This document shows, piece after piece, positions 1 through 5,361 of a DNA stretch of 5,361 bases. This stretch comes from Parachlamydiaceae bacterium (GTDB lineage Bacteria; Chlamydiota; Chlamydiia; Chlamydiales; Parachlamydiaceae), in NCBI GenBank assembly GCA_013817115.1, contig JACDDG010000195.1:1-5361 (forward strand), written 5' to 3'. The notes below the pieces were generated by a model that worked only from the letters and a program-made list of their open reading frames with translations, was not told the DNA's origin and did not search any database. Position numbers and translations under genes: made by a program. The first letter of the stretch is position 1, and the number at the start of each line of letters is the position of its first letter.

Positions 1-130
1 AGCTTTAGGATTATCACCTCAAATCCTCAAAGCCAAAAAAACAATCTTGTAAATTTCAAGATGTAGTGACGAGTAGGCCAAACTTTATCGTAGTTTTAGG
101 TGTATAAGCCGTTAAACTTGGGTTAATAAA

Positions 131-1346
131 ATGGCTCAATTAAGGAAATGTTCTCTTGAAAATACAACTATCAGCAACATTCTAGAAGAAGGCATGCAAG
201 AGCTTATTCCTACAAAAAAAATTGATAATTTCCCCTTACAATTCACAAAATACTTTAGTGGCAGCCGAGTTCCTAATTTTATCATTATCTATGCCACAAA
301 ATTACATTTTGATTGGCAGTTATTAAAATGCCTTGGTATCTGCATAGATGGGATTTTAGCAGATGCGTTCCCCGAAATGCGCTATGAAATGAAGAAAAGC
401 GTGCATCTTAAAAAAGTGTTTTTTGAAAAGGGTAATCTTCTTAAAGAATGGCAAAAAGGCGAAAGTGTACCTCTTGGAAATTTTCTTGCAGAAGTGGATA
501 GCAAAGCAAAGGCCATCGATTTTCAAGCCATTTTTAAAGAAAATCTTGTTGGTCAGGGACATTTGAAATCTGCGGATGCTCCTTTTCTTTTTGATTTTCT
601 GAATCAAAACAACACTTTTGAAAATACACTCAAGGAGATCGAAAAGCAAATGCAGTCCCCAAAAAACAAGCTTATACTAAATATTCAAAAAAACTGCGTG
701 AAACTAACGTTTAAAAATTTGTCCTTTGCTGAGCAAAAGCAGATTTTAAAAGAAATCGACAATGATTTAAAAGAAGTTGTCACTAGTGAGCCGCAATTTG
801 CAGAATTCCAACACGACATCAAAGGCCTTTTGTCCGGCCTGATAAAACGAAACGATTCCAAGAAAAATTATAATAATTTCACTATCGAAGATACTGATAA
901 CTACATGGATCTGTTCCTTTCAGGAACCGAAGTGGAAGGGAGCTGCCAAAGGGTTGATGGAGACTCAAATCTCAATAAATGCCTCATGGCTTATGTGTTT
1001 GATGGTAAAAATCGTTTACTTGCGGTTAAGGATAAAGAGAATGATCGTTGCAAGAAGCATCTTCCGTATATTATGGGATGGCAAAGAGCCCGTCCTCTTC
1101 ATTGAGAAAATATATCCTCAGATTGTCGATCCCAAATTAAAGCAAGCGCTCGAGGCTTTTGCAATACAGCGCGCAAAAAAACTTGGCTTGCCCTTGCTTT
1201 CCATAGACACCACCAAACCTCCATATGATCTACCTATATACTCTCTTGGAAGTTTGGATCCCATCCGTTATGAGTATTGCGACGCTGGCGAAACGCATTT
1301 AACCGATGGGAAGTATACCATAGCCTCATCGAATCGTTTAATATGA
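131..1346 (+). pseudogene. Frameshifted gene of an unnamed, probably chlamydia-like protein family
   Basis: I do not recognise a function. The first frame runs from ATG 131 to a stop at 1103-1105 (324 aa). Its last 20 residues look out of frame, while the next frame continues sensibly from about 1044 (IVARSIFRILW, then PVLFIEKIYP) to TGA 1344-1346. Joined at 1040-1044 the product would be about 404 residues. It has no signal peptide or membrane segment. The N-terminal two thirds is helical and lysine-rich. The C-terminal module starts near residue 264 with GTEVEGSCQRVDG, then NKCLMAY, DGKNRLLAV, the IVAR strand and a long helix (ALEAFAIQRAKKLGLPLL). I recall this GTEV-GSCQ layout from longer uncharacterised proteins of amoeba-associated chlamydiae, but have not checked it. 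The start is weak: there is no Shine-Dalgarno and an in-frame stop lies at 113, so the gene may also have lost its 5' end. The shift is a net +1 or -2. There is no classical slippery site, so decay or a sequencing error is likelier than programmed frameshifting. If the break is not real, this is an ordinary cytoplasmic or secreted effector-like protein. Confidence 0.65.
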
Positions 1347-1426
1347 GTCTTTTGCCAATAACTGATGATATCAGTTAGGATGCTGAATATAGAGAGGGCT
1401 AGATCTTGGAAAGCTATATTTTGGAG

Positions 1427-1538
1427 TACAATCGAACGATGAATGCCTAGTTCTCTATGAATGCATCGCTGGAATGGCCCATTCTTATCGATGAATAATA
1501 TTTCGAACATCTGTCATGTTTTTCATTTTTCCTTTCAT
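1427..1538 (-). pseudogene. istA: Remnant of IS21-family transposase IstA, N-terminus, broken by two frameshifts
   Basis: Read on the minus strand, AAAGGAG (1554-1548) sits nine bases before ATG 1538. Translation gives MKGKMKNMTDVRNIIHR and then TAA at 1487-1485. One frame over it continues as (I/L)RMGHS (1488-1471). After a second one-base shift it becomes QRCIHRELGIHRSIV (1471-1427). Assembled, this reads DVRNIIHR-LRMGHS-QRxIHRELGIHRSIV, the N-terminal helix-turn-helix pattern of IS21 IstA transposases, which bind the terminal repeats of the element. Each break is explained by loss of one base. The similarity fades after 1427 and nothing of the catalytic domain or of the helper ATPase IstB is present. 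The remnant lies tail-to-tail with the stop of the preceding pseudogene. Family recognition is from memory of the motif; the frames and the Shine-Dalgarno are read directly. Confidence 0.68.
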
Positions 1539-1593
1539 TTAATTTCTCTCCTTTGGTTTTTTTTGGCTTCTATCTGCTCACAAAATCTATGAA

Positions 1594-1759
1594 CTATAGT
1601 CCTTTTCATATGACTTCGTATCAAAATTGCAGCAGATTTTGCGGCAGATTGCGGTCGCAGAAAACGTGACATACATGATTGTAGGCGCGTTTTCTGCGAC
1701 AGCAAGATGTAGTAAAAGATGCGCAATTTTGATACGAAGTCATATGAAAAGGACTATAG
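1594..1759. repeat. Long inverted repeat with perfect 37-base arms
   Basis: Bases 1594-1630 are the exact reverse complement of 1723-1759; the arms begin CTATAGTCCTTTTCATATGA. Inward, 1632-1654 pairs with 1700-1722 at about 15 of 23 positions with one bulged base at 1631. Then TCGCAGAAAACG (1655-1666) pairs perfectly with CGTTTTCTGCGA (1688-1699). The central 21 bases (1667-1687) are unpaired. Similarity stops sharply at 1594 and 1759. The left arm continues into the istA leader; the right arm continues into unrelated DNA. It may be two homologous IS21 ends lying head-to-head, or a small non-coding palindromic (MITE-like) element with TA at its edges. If transcribed it would form a very strong hairpin and could insulate the gene at 1865 from read-through. 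Confidence 0.85.
1626..1660. repeat. Three imperfect tandem repeats ending in GCAG
   Basis: The segment can be written as ATTGCAGCAG (1626-1635), ATTTTGCGGCAG (1636-1647) and ATTGCGGTCGCAG (1648-1660). These are three units of 10 to 13 bases with a shared ATT...GC...CAG pattern. They lie in the left arm of the long inverted repeat, about 90 to 120 bases behind the istA start. The right arm keeps only degenerate versions. Short repeats in this position are typical IstA binding sites in IS21 elements; that role is inferred here. Confidence 0.5.
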
Positions 1760-1864
1760 ACTAAAATCAATAAACACGGAGAGTAAAATATAGTATGCAA
1801 AAATAGTCTAATTAGAATTACGCAACACAGTAAACTCAAACATAAATATAGAGAGGAAATAATT

Positions 1865-2276
1865 ATGCAAAATCTAAATGATCAATGCTTTCGTTGTTTT
1901 GATTTAGGTGGTGGGGGGCTAAAGACCGCTCTTGTCCGTTATGATCAGAATACAAAAACTATGAATATCGAAGGTAAAGCACAAAAATTAGGAAAATGTC
2001 CAAATGATCAAGAAGTGTCTAAGTGGGTGCGTGAAAAAATCGCAGAAATTGGCAATTCTGATCTCGATAAAGAAATAAATGATGGATATTTGTTTGGGTT
2101 TTGCCTAGCAGGGCTTGATAAGTTGCGCGAAAAACCTTTGGATACATGGGATATTGCGACACTTCATGCTTCCAAAAGAAAAAATTTCTTCTAGTAAGGA
2201 TGGCGTAGCGCACTTACTGGCTTCCTTGAAAACTGTTAAAGAGTTACCAAAAAATGGTACACTCAATCCGAATTGA
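1865..2276 (+). pseudogene. Truncated, frameshifted ROK-family (sugar kinase-like) gene
   Basis: ATG 1865 is preceded by GAGAGGA with good spacing. The protein opens with FDLGGGGLKTALV; residues 13-20 (DLGGGGLK) fit the phosphate-1 loop (DxGGxxxK/R) of ROK glucokinase and regulator proteins of the ASKHA fold, which bind ATP and phosphorylate sugars. CLAGLDKLREKPL follows near residues 79-91. The first frame ends at TAG 2192-2194 after a basic tail that looks out of frame. The next frame from about 2169 reads PKEKISSSKDGVAHLLASLK and then KELPKNGT before TGA 2274-2276. The true reading therefore changes frame by a net +1 or -2 at about 2155-2170. With the shift repaired, only about 135 residues remain, against roughly 300 for the family. 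The sugar-binding and zinc-binding region of ROK proteins is absent, so no activity is expected. The same frame reopens after the TGA (INFALLYCEG) but cannot be matched to the family with confidence. Confidence 0.68.
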
Positions 2277-2301
2277 CTGATAAATTTTGCATTACTATAC
2301 T
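2273..2301 (+). promoter_or_regulatory. Sigma70-type promoter for the lipoprotein-resB operon
   Basis: TTGACT (2273-2278) and TATACT (2296-2301) each match the sigma70 consensus at five of six positions and are separated by exactly 17 bases. Transcription would start near 2308, giving a leader of about 100 bases before ATG 2411. The -35 box overlaps the stop codon of the broken ROK frame, so the promoter lies in pseudogene debris. It is the best promoter match I found in the window and sits at the head of the only intact operon. Confidence 0.55.
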
Positions 2302-2410
2302 GCGAGGGGGAACGAATTGCCGGGGTAAATTTTAACTTTATCTTGAATTGCCTGTTCCTATTTTTTGGGGCCTTTCGCTTAAACTCATCCGCCAAAATGG
2401 TCATGATTCA

Positions 2411-3070
2411 ATGCTTATTCCCCGCGTAATATCGTTAATCTGCATTCTCATCCTTTCTAGCTGCAAACAAGAAGAAAAAAAAAGTGCTGAAACCACTTGG
2501 CAAGAATTTTGTTGTCGGGATGCTGGGGACCCCACAGCTCGCACCCCTCTATACCGCGCAATTACCCCAATAAATTGGCAAAGGAAAAATCCATCGGTAA
2601 CAGAATCGATTGCTGACTCCACAAAACCTGTAAGCGAATTTTACATTGGACAACATGACCAGGAAAAAGTCTCTCTGACCGTTTTCACATTTCCCGTAGA
2701 AAATTACGAACAAAGAGTTCCTCCTTCAGCACAACTAAAACGCTGGAAAAGGCAGTTTGAAGAATTTAATCCAACATCTTTAGTTGTTACTCCATGTGCT
2801 CACGGAGGCTTCACAGGATTTTCGATTTGCGTAAAGGGCCTAATGAATGGACAAGAAACAAGTCTCTTAGGCTTTAGCATGCAACTTGCCCCTGTCCATT
2901 GGTTCTCACTACAACAAAACAAAGAAAACATATCCTTAAAGCACTCTCAGACAACTGCCGATTACACAATTAAAGCGTTGGGTACTCCTTCAGCAATATT
3001 AAAATGGAAAGATGAAATTTACCTCTTTGCCAATAGCTTCGAGCTAATTGAGGAGATACCTGTCAGATGA
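2411..3070 (+). CDS. Predicted lipoprotein co-translated with ResB, function unknown
   Basis: From ATG 2411 the protein has 219 residues. MLIPR is followed by a hydrophobic stretch and a lipobox LSSC with Cys18, then KQEEKK. This is a classical signal peptidase II lipoprotein, anchored by lipid and facing the periplasm. A TTG at 2348 would extend the frame by 21 residues but would bury the signal peptide, so ATG 2411 is preferred although it has no clear Shine-Dalgarno. The mature part shows a Cys pair (EFCCRD, residues 34-35), PINWQRKNPS near 57-66, PPSAQLKRWKRQF, and two further cysteines (VTPCAHGGF, FSICVKG). No enzyme motif is visible and I do not recognise a named family. The stop overlaps the resB start by four bases (ATGA), which implies translational coupling, so a role beside ResB in cytochrome c maturation or the cell envelope is likely by context. 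A free-standing envelope lipoprotein is the alternative. Confidence 0.82.
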   Translation: MLIPRVISLICILILSSCKQEEKKSAETTWQEFCCRDAGDPTARTPLYRAITPINWQRKNPSVTESIADSTKPVSEFYIGQHDQEKVSLTVFTFPVENYEQRVPPSAQLKRWKRQFEEFNPTSLVVTPCAHGGFTGFSICVKGLMNGQETSLLGFSMQLAPVHWFSLQQNKENISLKHSQTTADYTIKALGTPSAILKWKDEIYLFANSFELIEEIPVR

Positions 3071-5031
3071 TCAATCGATTATACCATTTTTTGGGCGGCA
3101 TTACTTTTGCAATGCTCCTCATCGCGACGACAGCATGTGTTGTCATTGTAGGAACATTTCTAGAATCAACTACAGATTCCCATCGTTATGCAGCCCAATT
3201 AACCTACGGTAGCCCACTGTTTTCTTTATTACTTTGTGGATTTTTCATCAATATACTGATATCTGCATTGAGGCGACACCCATTTAAAAAAAGACATATC
3301 CCTTTTTTAATTACTCATTTAGGCATGCTGATGGTGCTTGCCGGAGTACTTACCAAAAACTTTTTTGGTGTCCAGGGCACCATGACAATCCTTGAAGGGA
3401 GTGGCTCACAGCACATCTTTTTAAAAGACAAGCCCTCTTTATTAGTCGAAAGCAAGAATGAAAAAGAGCCTCAATTTTACACTTTTAATCCGAATTTTTC
3501 GCGCTATAGCTTACTGAATCCATTAAATGGTATCGATGTAAAACCTTTTGAAGATGAATTGACAATCACTTTAATAGATTATGCTCCTAACAGTTATGAA
3601 ACCGTTGAAACTTGGATTAAAGGAAGTTACACTTCCATTTATAGCCTTAGACCTGCGCCTGTTCATATCGTGATATATCCCCATGATGAGCTTCCTTCTC
3701 CAGCAAGGATTGATCTACCACAATCCAAAGAAAACCCATGGAACATGCTAGCTTTAGTGAGTGATTACGATTCTACTGAAATTATTGCGAAAAAGACCTA
3801 TGTAAACGCCATCAAAATCATTATACATAAAATGTTTTCAGGAGAGTTAATTTATCAAGGTGCTTTATCTAACCTTTTAAATGATACGGTTTCAACTCCC
3901 TTTGGAAAATTAAGCGCCCAATTGGACTTTTCTTGGTCTATTTTAAAAGGTTTTGACAAACCGACCCTTTATGTCGATTTAGCCGATGGGAATAAGGATG
4001 ACAAAATTGCTATCGCCTTAGACGGGGACGATGCCTTGCTTAATCGGAATGCCTTTCCATTTGTAGGTAAAGGTAAAATGACAGTTGATCTAACTGCAAA
4101 CCCTACGCTTTTGATGGTAAAAGATTCTCAGAATGATGTGCACTTGCTTGCTTTTTCCAAACACGGCCAAGTAGCCTGTTCTTCATGCACCCAGGGGAAT
4201 TTGGGAGCAATCTCAGCCTACGATGATGGTTACTTAGGGTATAGTTTGGAGGCAAAGCTCGAAGGTGTAGAAGGTTCTTTCAATCGAAAAATGCGTGAAT
4301 ATGTATTTTTGAGTACGATGCGATCGGAACGGGATGATCGAGATGAAAGAACTAAGCAGATGTCTTCTGAGATTTTACTTTCGTGCTACTTAAGAGCCTA
4401 TGGCCATGACTCAGAAAATTCATTACCTGATTTAAATAAGTTTAAGATTAACCAGTCTGACATTCAAAGCCTGCCCTTAGTTCTAGAAAGCCCTCTGGAA
4501 GTGCGTCATCGTGCAATCCCGCCTTCAAAAAAATTGGAAGACAATGTTCCTTGTGTTGTTTTGCGTCTAAAAAAAGGCAGCAAAGAGGAAATTGTCTCGT
4601 TGAGATTTGATCCGACGGGAAGTGGTTTCAAGTGGCCTGTACTTAACGGAGAGTTCATCGTTCGTTTCCAGCCACTGCTGCAAGAAATTCCTTATCGACT
4701 AAGACTTAGGCAAGCCAGGCAAATCAATTATGCAACTTCAACACAACCCTTTAGCTACGAAAGTGATTTAATTGTGACTGATAGATCTAAAAATCATAGT
4801 GTAGAAAGTCAAATTAGTATGAACAATGTGCATGAGACTTGGGATGGTTATCGTTTTTACCTTTCCAACATTTCACCTGCGGATAATGGTTCGTTAAAAA
4901 GAATACAACTTGTGGTTAATCAAGATCCTGCCAAGTACTTTTTAACATACCCTGGAGCAGGCATAATGATTTTAGGTATATTGTTGTTGTTTTTCCGAAA
5001 GAACAGTAAGAGCGATAAGAGAAAATTGTAG
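3067..5031 (+). CDS. resB: Cytochrome c biogenesis protein ResB/CcsB (System II)
   Basis: The 654-residue membrane protein starts at ATG 3067, inside the stop of the lipoprotein gene and 11 bases after AGGAG (3051-3055). Three N-terminal membrane helices lie near residues 8-31, 49-68 and 78-98, a large periplasmic domain follows at about 100-620, and a last helix at 624-643 ends in a basic tail. Helix 2 contains FINILISALRR and helix 3 contains HIPFLITHLGMLMVLAG followed by FGVQGTMTILEG; this layout and the HLG motif are typical of ResB/Ccs1/CcsB. His84 in ITHLG probably corresponds to the transmembrane haem ligand of CcsB (His77 in the Helicobacter hepaticus CcsBA fusion). With CcsA, ResB exports haem and attaches it to the CxxCH site of apocytochrome c. 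The length exceeds the roughly 540 residues of Bacillus subtilis ResB, through a longer periplasmic domain. That domain contains a CSSC pair (Cys371, Cys374). No ccsA follows within the 330 bases left. The frame is open throughout and codon use looks normal. Confidence 0.88.
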   Translation: MINRLYHFLGGITFAMLLIATTACVVIVGTFLESTTDSHRYAAQLTYGSPLFSLLLCGFFINILISALRRHPFKKRHIPFLITHLGMLMVLAGVLTKNFFGVQGTMTILEGSGSQHIFLKDKPSLLVESKNEKEPQFYTFNPNFSRYSLLNPLNGIDVKPFEDELTITLIDYAPNSYETVETWIKGSYTSIYSLRPAPVHIVIYPHDELPSPARIDLPQSKENPWNMLALVSDYDSTEIIAKKTYVNAIKIIIHKMFSGELIYQGALSNLLNDTVSTPFGKLSAQLDFSWSILKGFDKPTLYVDLADGNKDDKIAIALDGDDALLNRNAFPFVGKGKMTVDLTANPTLLMVKDSQNDVHLLAFSKHGQVACSSCTQGNLGAISAYDDGYLGYSLEAKLEGVEGSFNRKMREYVFLSTMRSERDDRDERTKQMSSEILLSCYLRAYGHDSENSLPDLNKFKINQSDIQSLPLVLESPLEVRHRAIPPSKKLEDNVPCVVLRLKKGSKEEIVSLRFDPTGSGFKWPVLNGEFIVRFQPLLQEIPYRLRLRQARQINYATSTQPFSYESDLIVTDRSKNHSVESQISMNNVHETWDGYRFYLSNISPADNGSLKRIQLVVNQDPAKYFLTYPGAGIMILGILLLFFRKNSKSDKRKL

Positions 5032-5094
5032 CACATCATTCCAATCATGCTTTTCACTTAATCTTTTTTTTGAAAAGTTATGGATTTTAAAACA

Positions 5095-5263
5095 TAGCCC
5101 GAAAATTTTTTTGTAGCCCACAGCTAAGGCTCTGCCACACTCACGTCAAGCAACGTGTGGAAAGCTTACAACCGGGCTACGCACTTTGGTGGCTTTCTCG
5201 CGCCCCTACCGGGGCGCACGTTTTGTCATGACCAAACCCCGGGTTCCGCTATCGCTGCACCCC
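5095..5263. repeat. GC-rich palindromic interspersed repeat
   Basis: GTAGCCC (5113-5119) is the inverse of GGGCTAC (5174-5180), with an earlier TAGCCC copy at 5095-5100. Between them CACGT (5142-5146) can pair with ACGTG (5153-5157). Further on, GCGCCCC (5200-5206) and GGGGCGC (5211-5217) form a perfect seven-base stem with loop TACC. CCCGGG (5238-5243) is followed by TTCCGCTATCGCTGCACCCC. The order GGGCTACGC, gcgcccc-tacc-ggggcgc, ACCCCGGGTT, CGCT...GCACCCC resembles a short palindromic repeat I recall as scattered between genes in many bacterial genomes, chlamydia-like ones included. It is much more GC-rich than its surroundings. The 61-residue frame across it (5155-5340) is a by-product of the repeat and not a gene. 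It lies directly downstream of resB and could act as an RNA hairpin at the end of that transcript. Confidence 0.6.
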
Positions 5264-5326
5264 ATACTTCTACCCACATCTTTTTCTTTACAAAAATAAT
5301 TTTTTTTATTTTTATGGCAAAATTAG

Positions 5327-5355
5327 TTGATATATTCTAGAATACATTCTCAATA
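5327..5355 (+). promoter_or_regulatory. Weak promoter-like pair with a palindrome in the spacer
   Basis: TTGATA (5327-5332, five of six to the -35 consensus) and TCAATA (5350-5355, four of six to the -10 consensus) are 17 bases apart. The spacer contains the perfect 12-base palindrome TATTCTAGAATA (5333-5344). It could serve a gene beginning beyond the window. The region is so AT-rich that chance matches are common, and no gene start is visible to anchor it. Confidence 0.2.
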
Positions 5356-5361
5356 CATCAA

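Larger units (their letters stand above)
1427..1675 (-). mobile_element. Truncated 5' end of an IS21-like insertion sequence
   Basis: This spans the istA remnant, its untranslated leader (1539-1593) and the repeat-rich DNA behind it. IS21 elements usually begin with TG and carry several short repeats at each end, to which IstA binds. Here the minus strand can be read as starting with TG at 1675-1674, followed by CGTTTTCTGCGA and three GCAG-type repeats before the leader. The rest of the element, the larger part of istA and all of istB, is missing on the low-coordinate side. The exact terminus at 1675 is a guess, and no target-site duplication could be identified because the other end is gone. 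Confidence 0.45.
1347..1864. other. Gene-free stretch holding IS debris and the ROK gene leader
   Basis: No intact gene is visible on either strand across these 518 bases. From left to right it holds undefined sequence (1347-1426), the istA remnant, its leader, the long inverted repeat, and about 105 bases of AT-rich leader (1760-1864) ending in the ribosome binding site of the ROK pseudogene. Several short frames here, such as 1535-1726 and 1621-1839 on the minus strand, run across the palindrome and have no protein-like features. Confidence 0.6.

Noticed and set aside
1..52. Open frame ending ALGLSPQILKAKKTIL then TAA at 50-52
   Set aside because: It could be the tail of an upstream gene, but 16 codons in AT-rich DNA are too few and a second frame is also open here.
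356..649. 97-residue minus-strand frame
   Set aside because: It is antisense to well-formed coding sequence of the first gene, has no ribosome binding site, and its phenylalanine/lysine-rich content simply mirrors the plus-strand codons.
1268..1510. 80-residue minus-strand frame as an intact gene
   Set aside because: Only its middle (QRCIHRELGIHRSIV) is meaningful, as part of the broken istA. Its start is inside that remnant and its end is antisense to the first pseudogene.
1535..1839. Two minus-strand frames of 63 and 72 residues
   Set aside because: They are generated by reading through the inverted repeat and have no ribosome binding site or domain-like sequence.
2277..2429. Reopened frame after the ROK stop, with a hydrophobic stretch (NFNFILNCLFLFFGAF)
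   Set aside because: It has no start codon with a ribosome binding site and no recognisable match to the ROK C-terminal half; it overlaps the promoter and leader of the lipoprotein gene.
5050..5077. CTTTTCA / TGAAAAG stem as a terminator for resB
   Set aside because: The stem is AT-rich, the loop is 14 bases and no T-tract follows it, so it is not a convincing intrinsic terminator.
5155..5340. 61-residue plus-strand frame
   Set aside because: It lies across the palindromic repeat, starts inside a hairpin arm, and has a poly-Phe/Ile tail from T-rich DNA.
1..5361. tRNA, rRNA, CRISPR array, riboswitch
   Set aside because: No cloverleaf, rRNA-like segment, regularly spaced direct repeats or known riboswitch core was seen on either strand.

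Overview
The window is an AT-rich bacterial segment. It fits a chlamydia-like amoeba symbiont (Parachlamydiales such as Parachlamydia, Protochlamydia or Neochlamydia). That placement is inferred from three things: the style of the first protein, a ROK-type protein resembling ones I recall from that order, and a ResB with an extended periplasmic domain beside a lipoprotein. It has not been confirmed by a search.

The left half (1-2276) is degenerate. A reading frame for a family I cannot name (131-1346) is broken by one net frameshift near 1040-1044. Immediately downstream, on the minus strand, lies the start of an IS21-family transposase gene (istA). It keeps a good Shine-Dalgarno but is broken by two single-base losses within about 70 bases. 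Behind that start is a 166-base inverted repeat (1594-1759) whose outer 37 bases are perfect on both arms. Its left arm runs into the istA leader and carries GCAG-type tandem repeats like those at IS21 ends. A ROK-family (sugar kinase-like) gene follows at 1865. It has a good ribosome binding site and the N-terminal DLGGGGLK phosphate loop, but it is frameshifted near 2160-2170 and then truncated by a stop.

The right half (2273-5031) is intact. A strong sigma70-type promoter (TTGACT, 17-base spacer, TATACT) lies in the debris of the ROK gene. It would drive a two-gene operon: a 219-residue lipoprotein and a 654-residue ResB/CcsB-type System II cytochrome c biogenesis protein. The two genes share an ATGA stop/start. 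ResB normally works with CcsA to carry haem across the membrane and present it to apocytochrome c. No ccsA is visible in the window. The co-translated lipoprotein is a candidate accessory factor, by context only.

The last 330 bases (5032-5361) contain no convincing gene. They hold a GC-rich palindromic repeat (about 5095-5263) and, at the very end, a weak promoter-like pair with a 12-base palindrome in its spacer that may serve a gene beyond the window. The clear contrast is a decayed, mobile-element-scarred left side against a functional cytochrome c maturation operon on the right.
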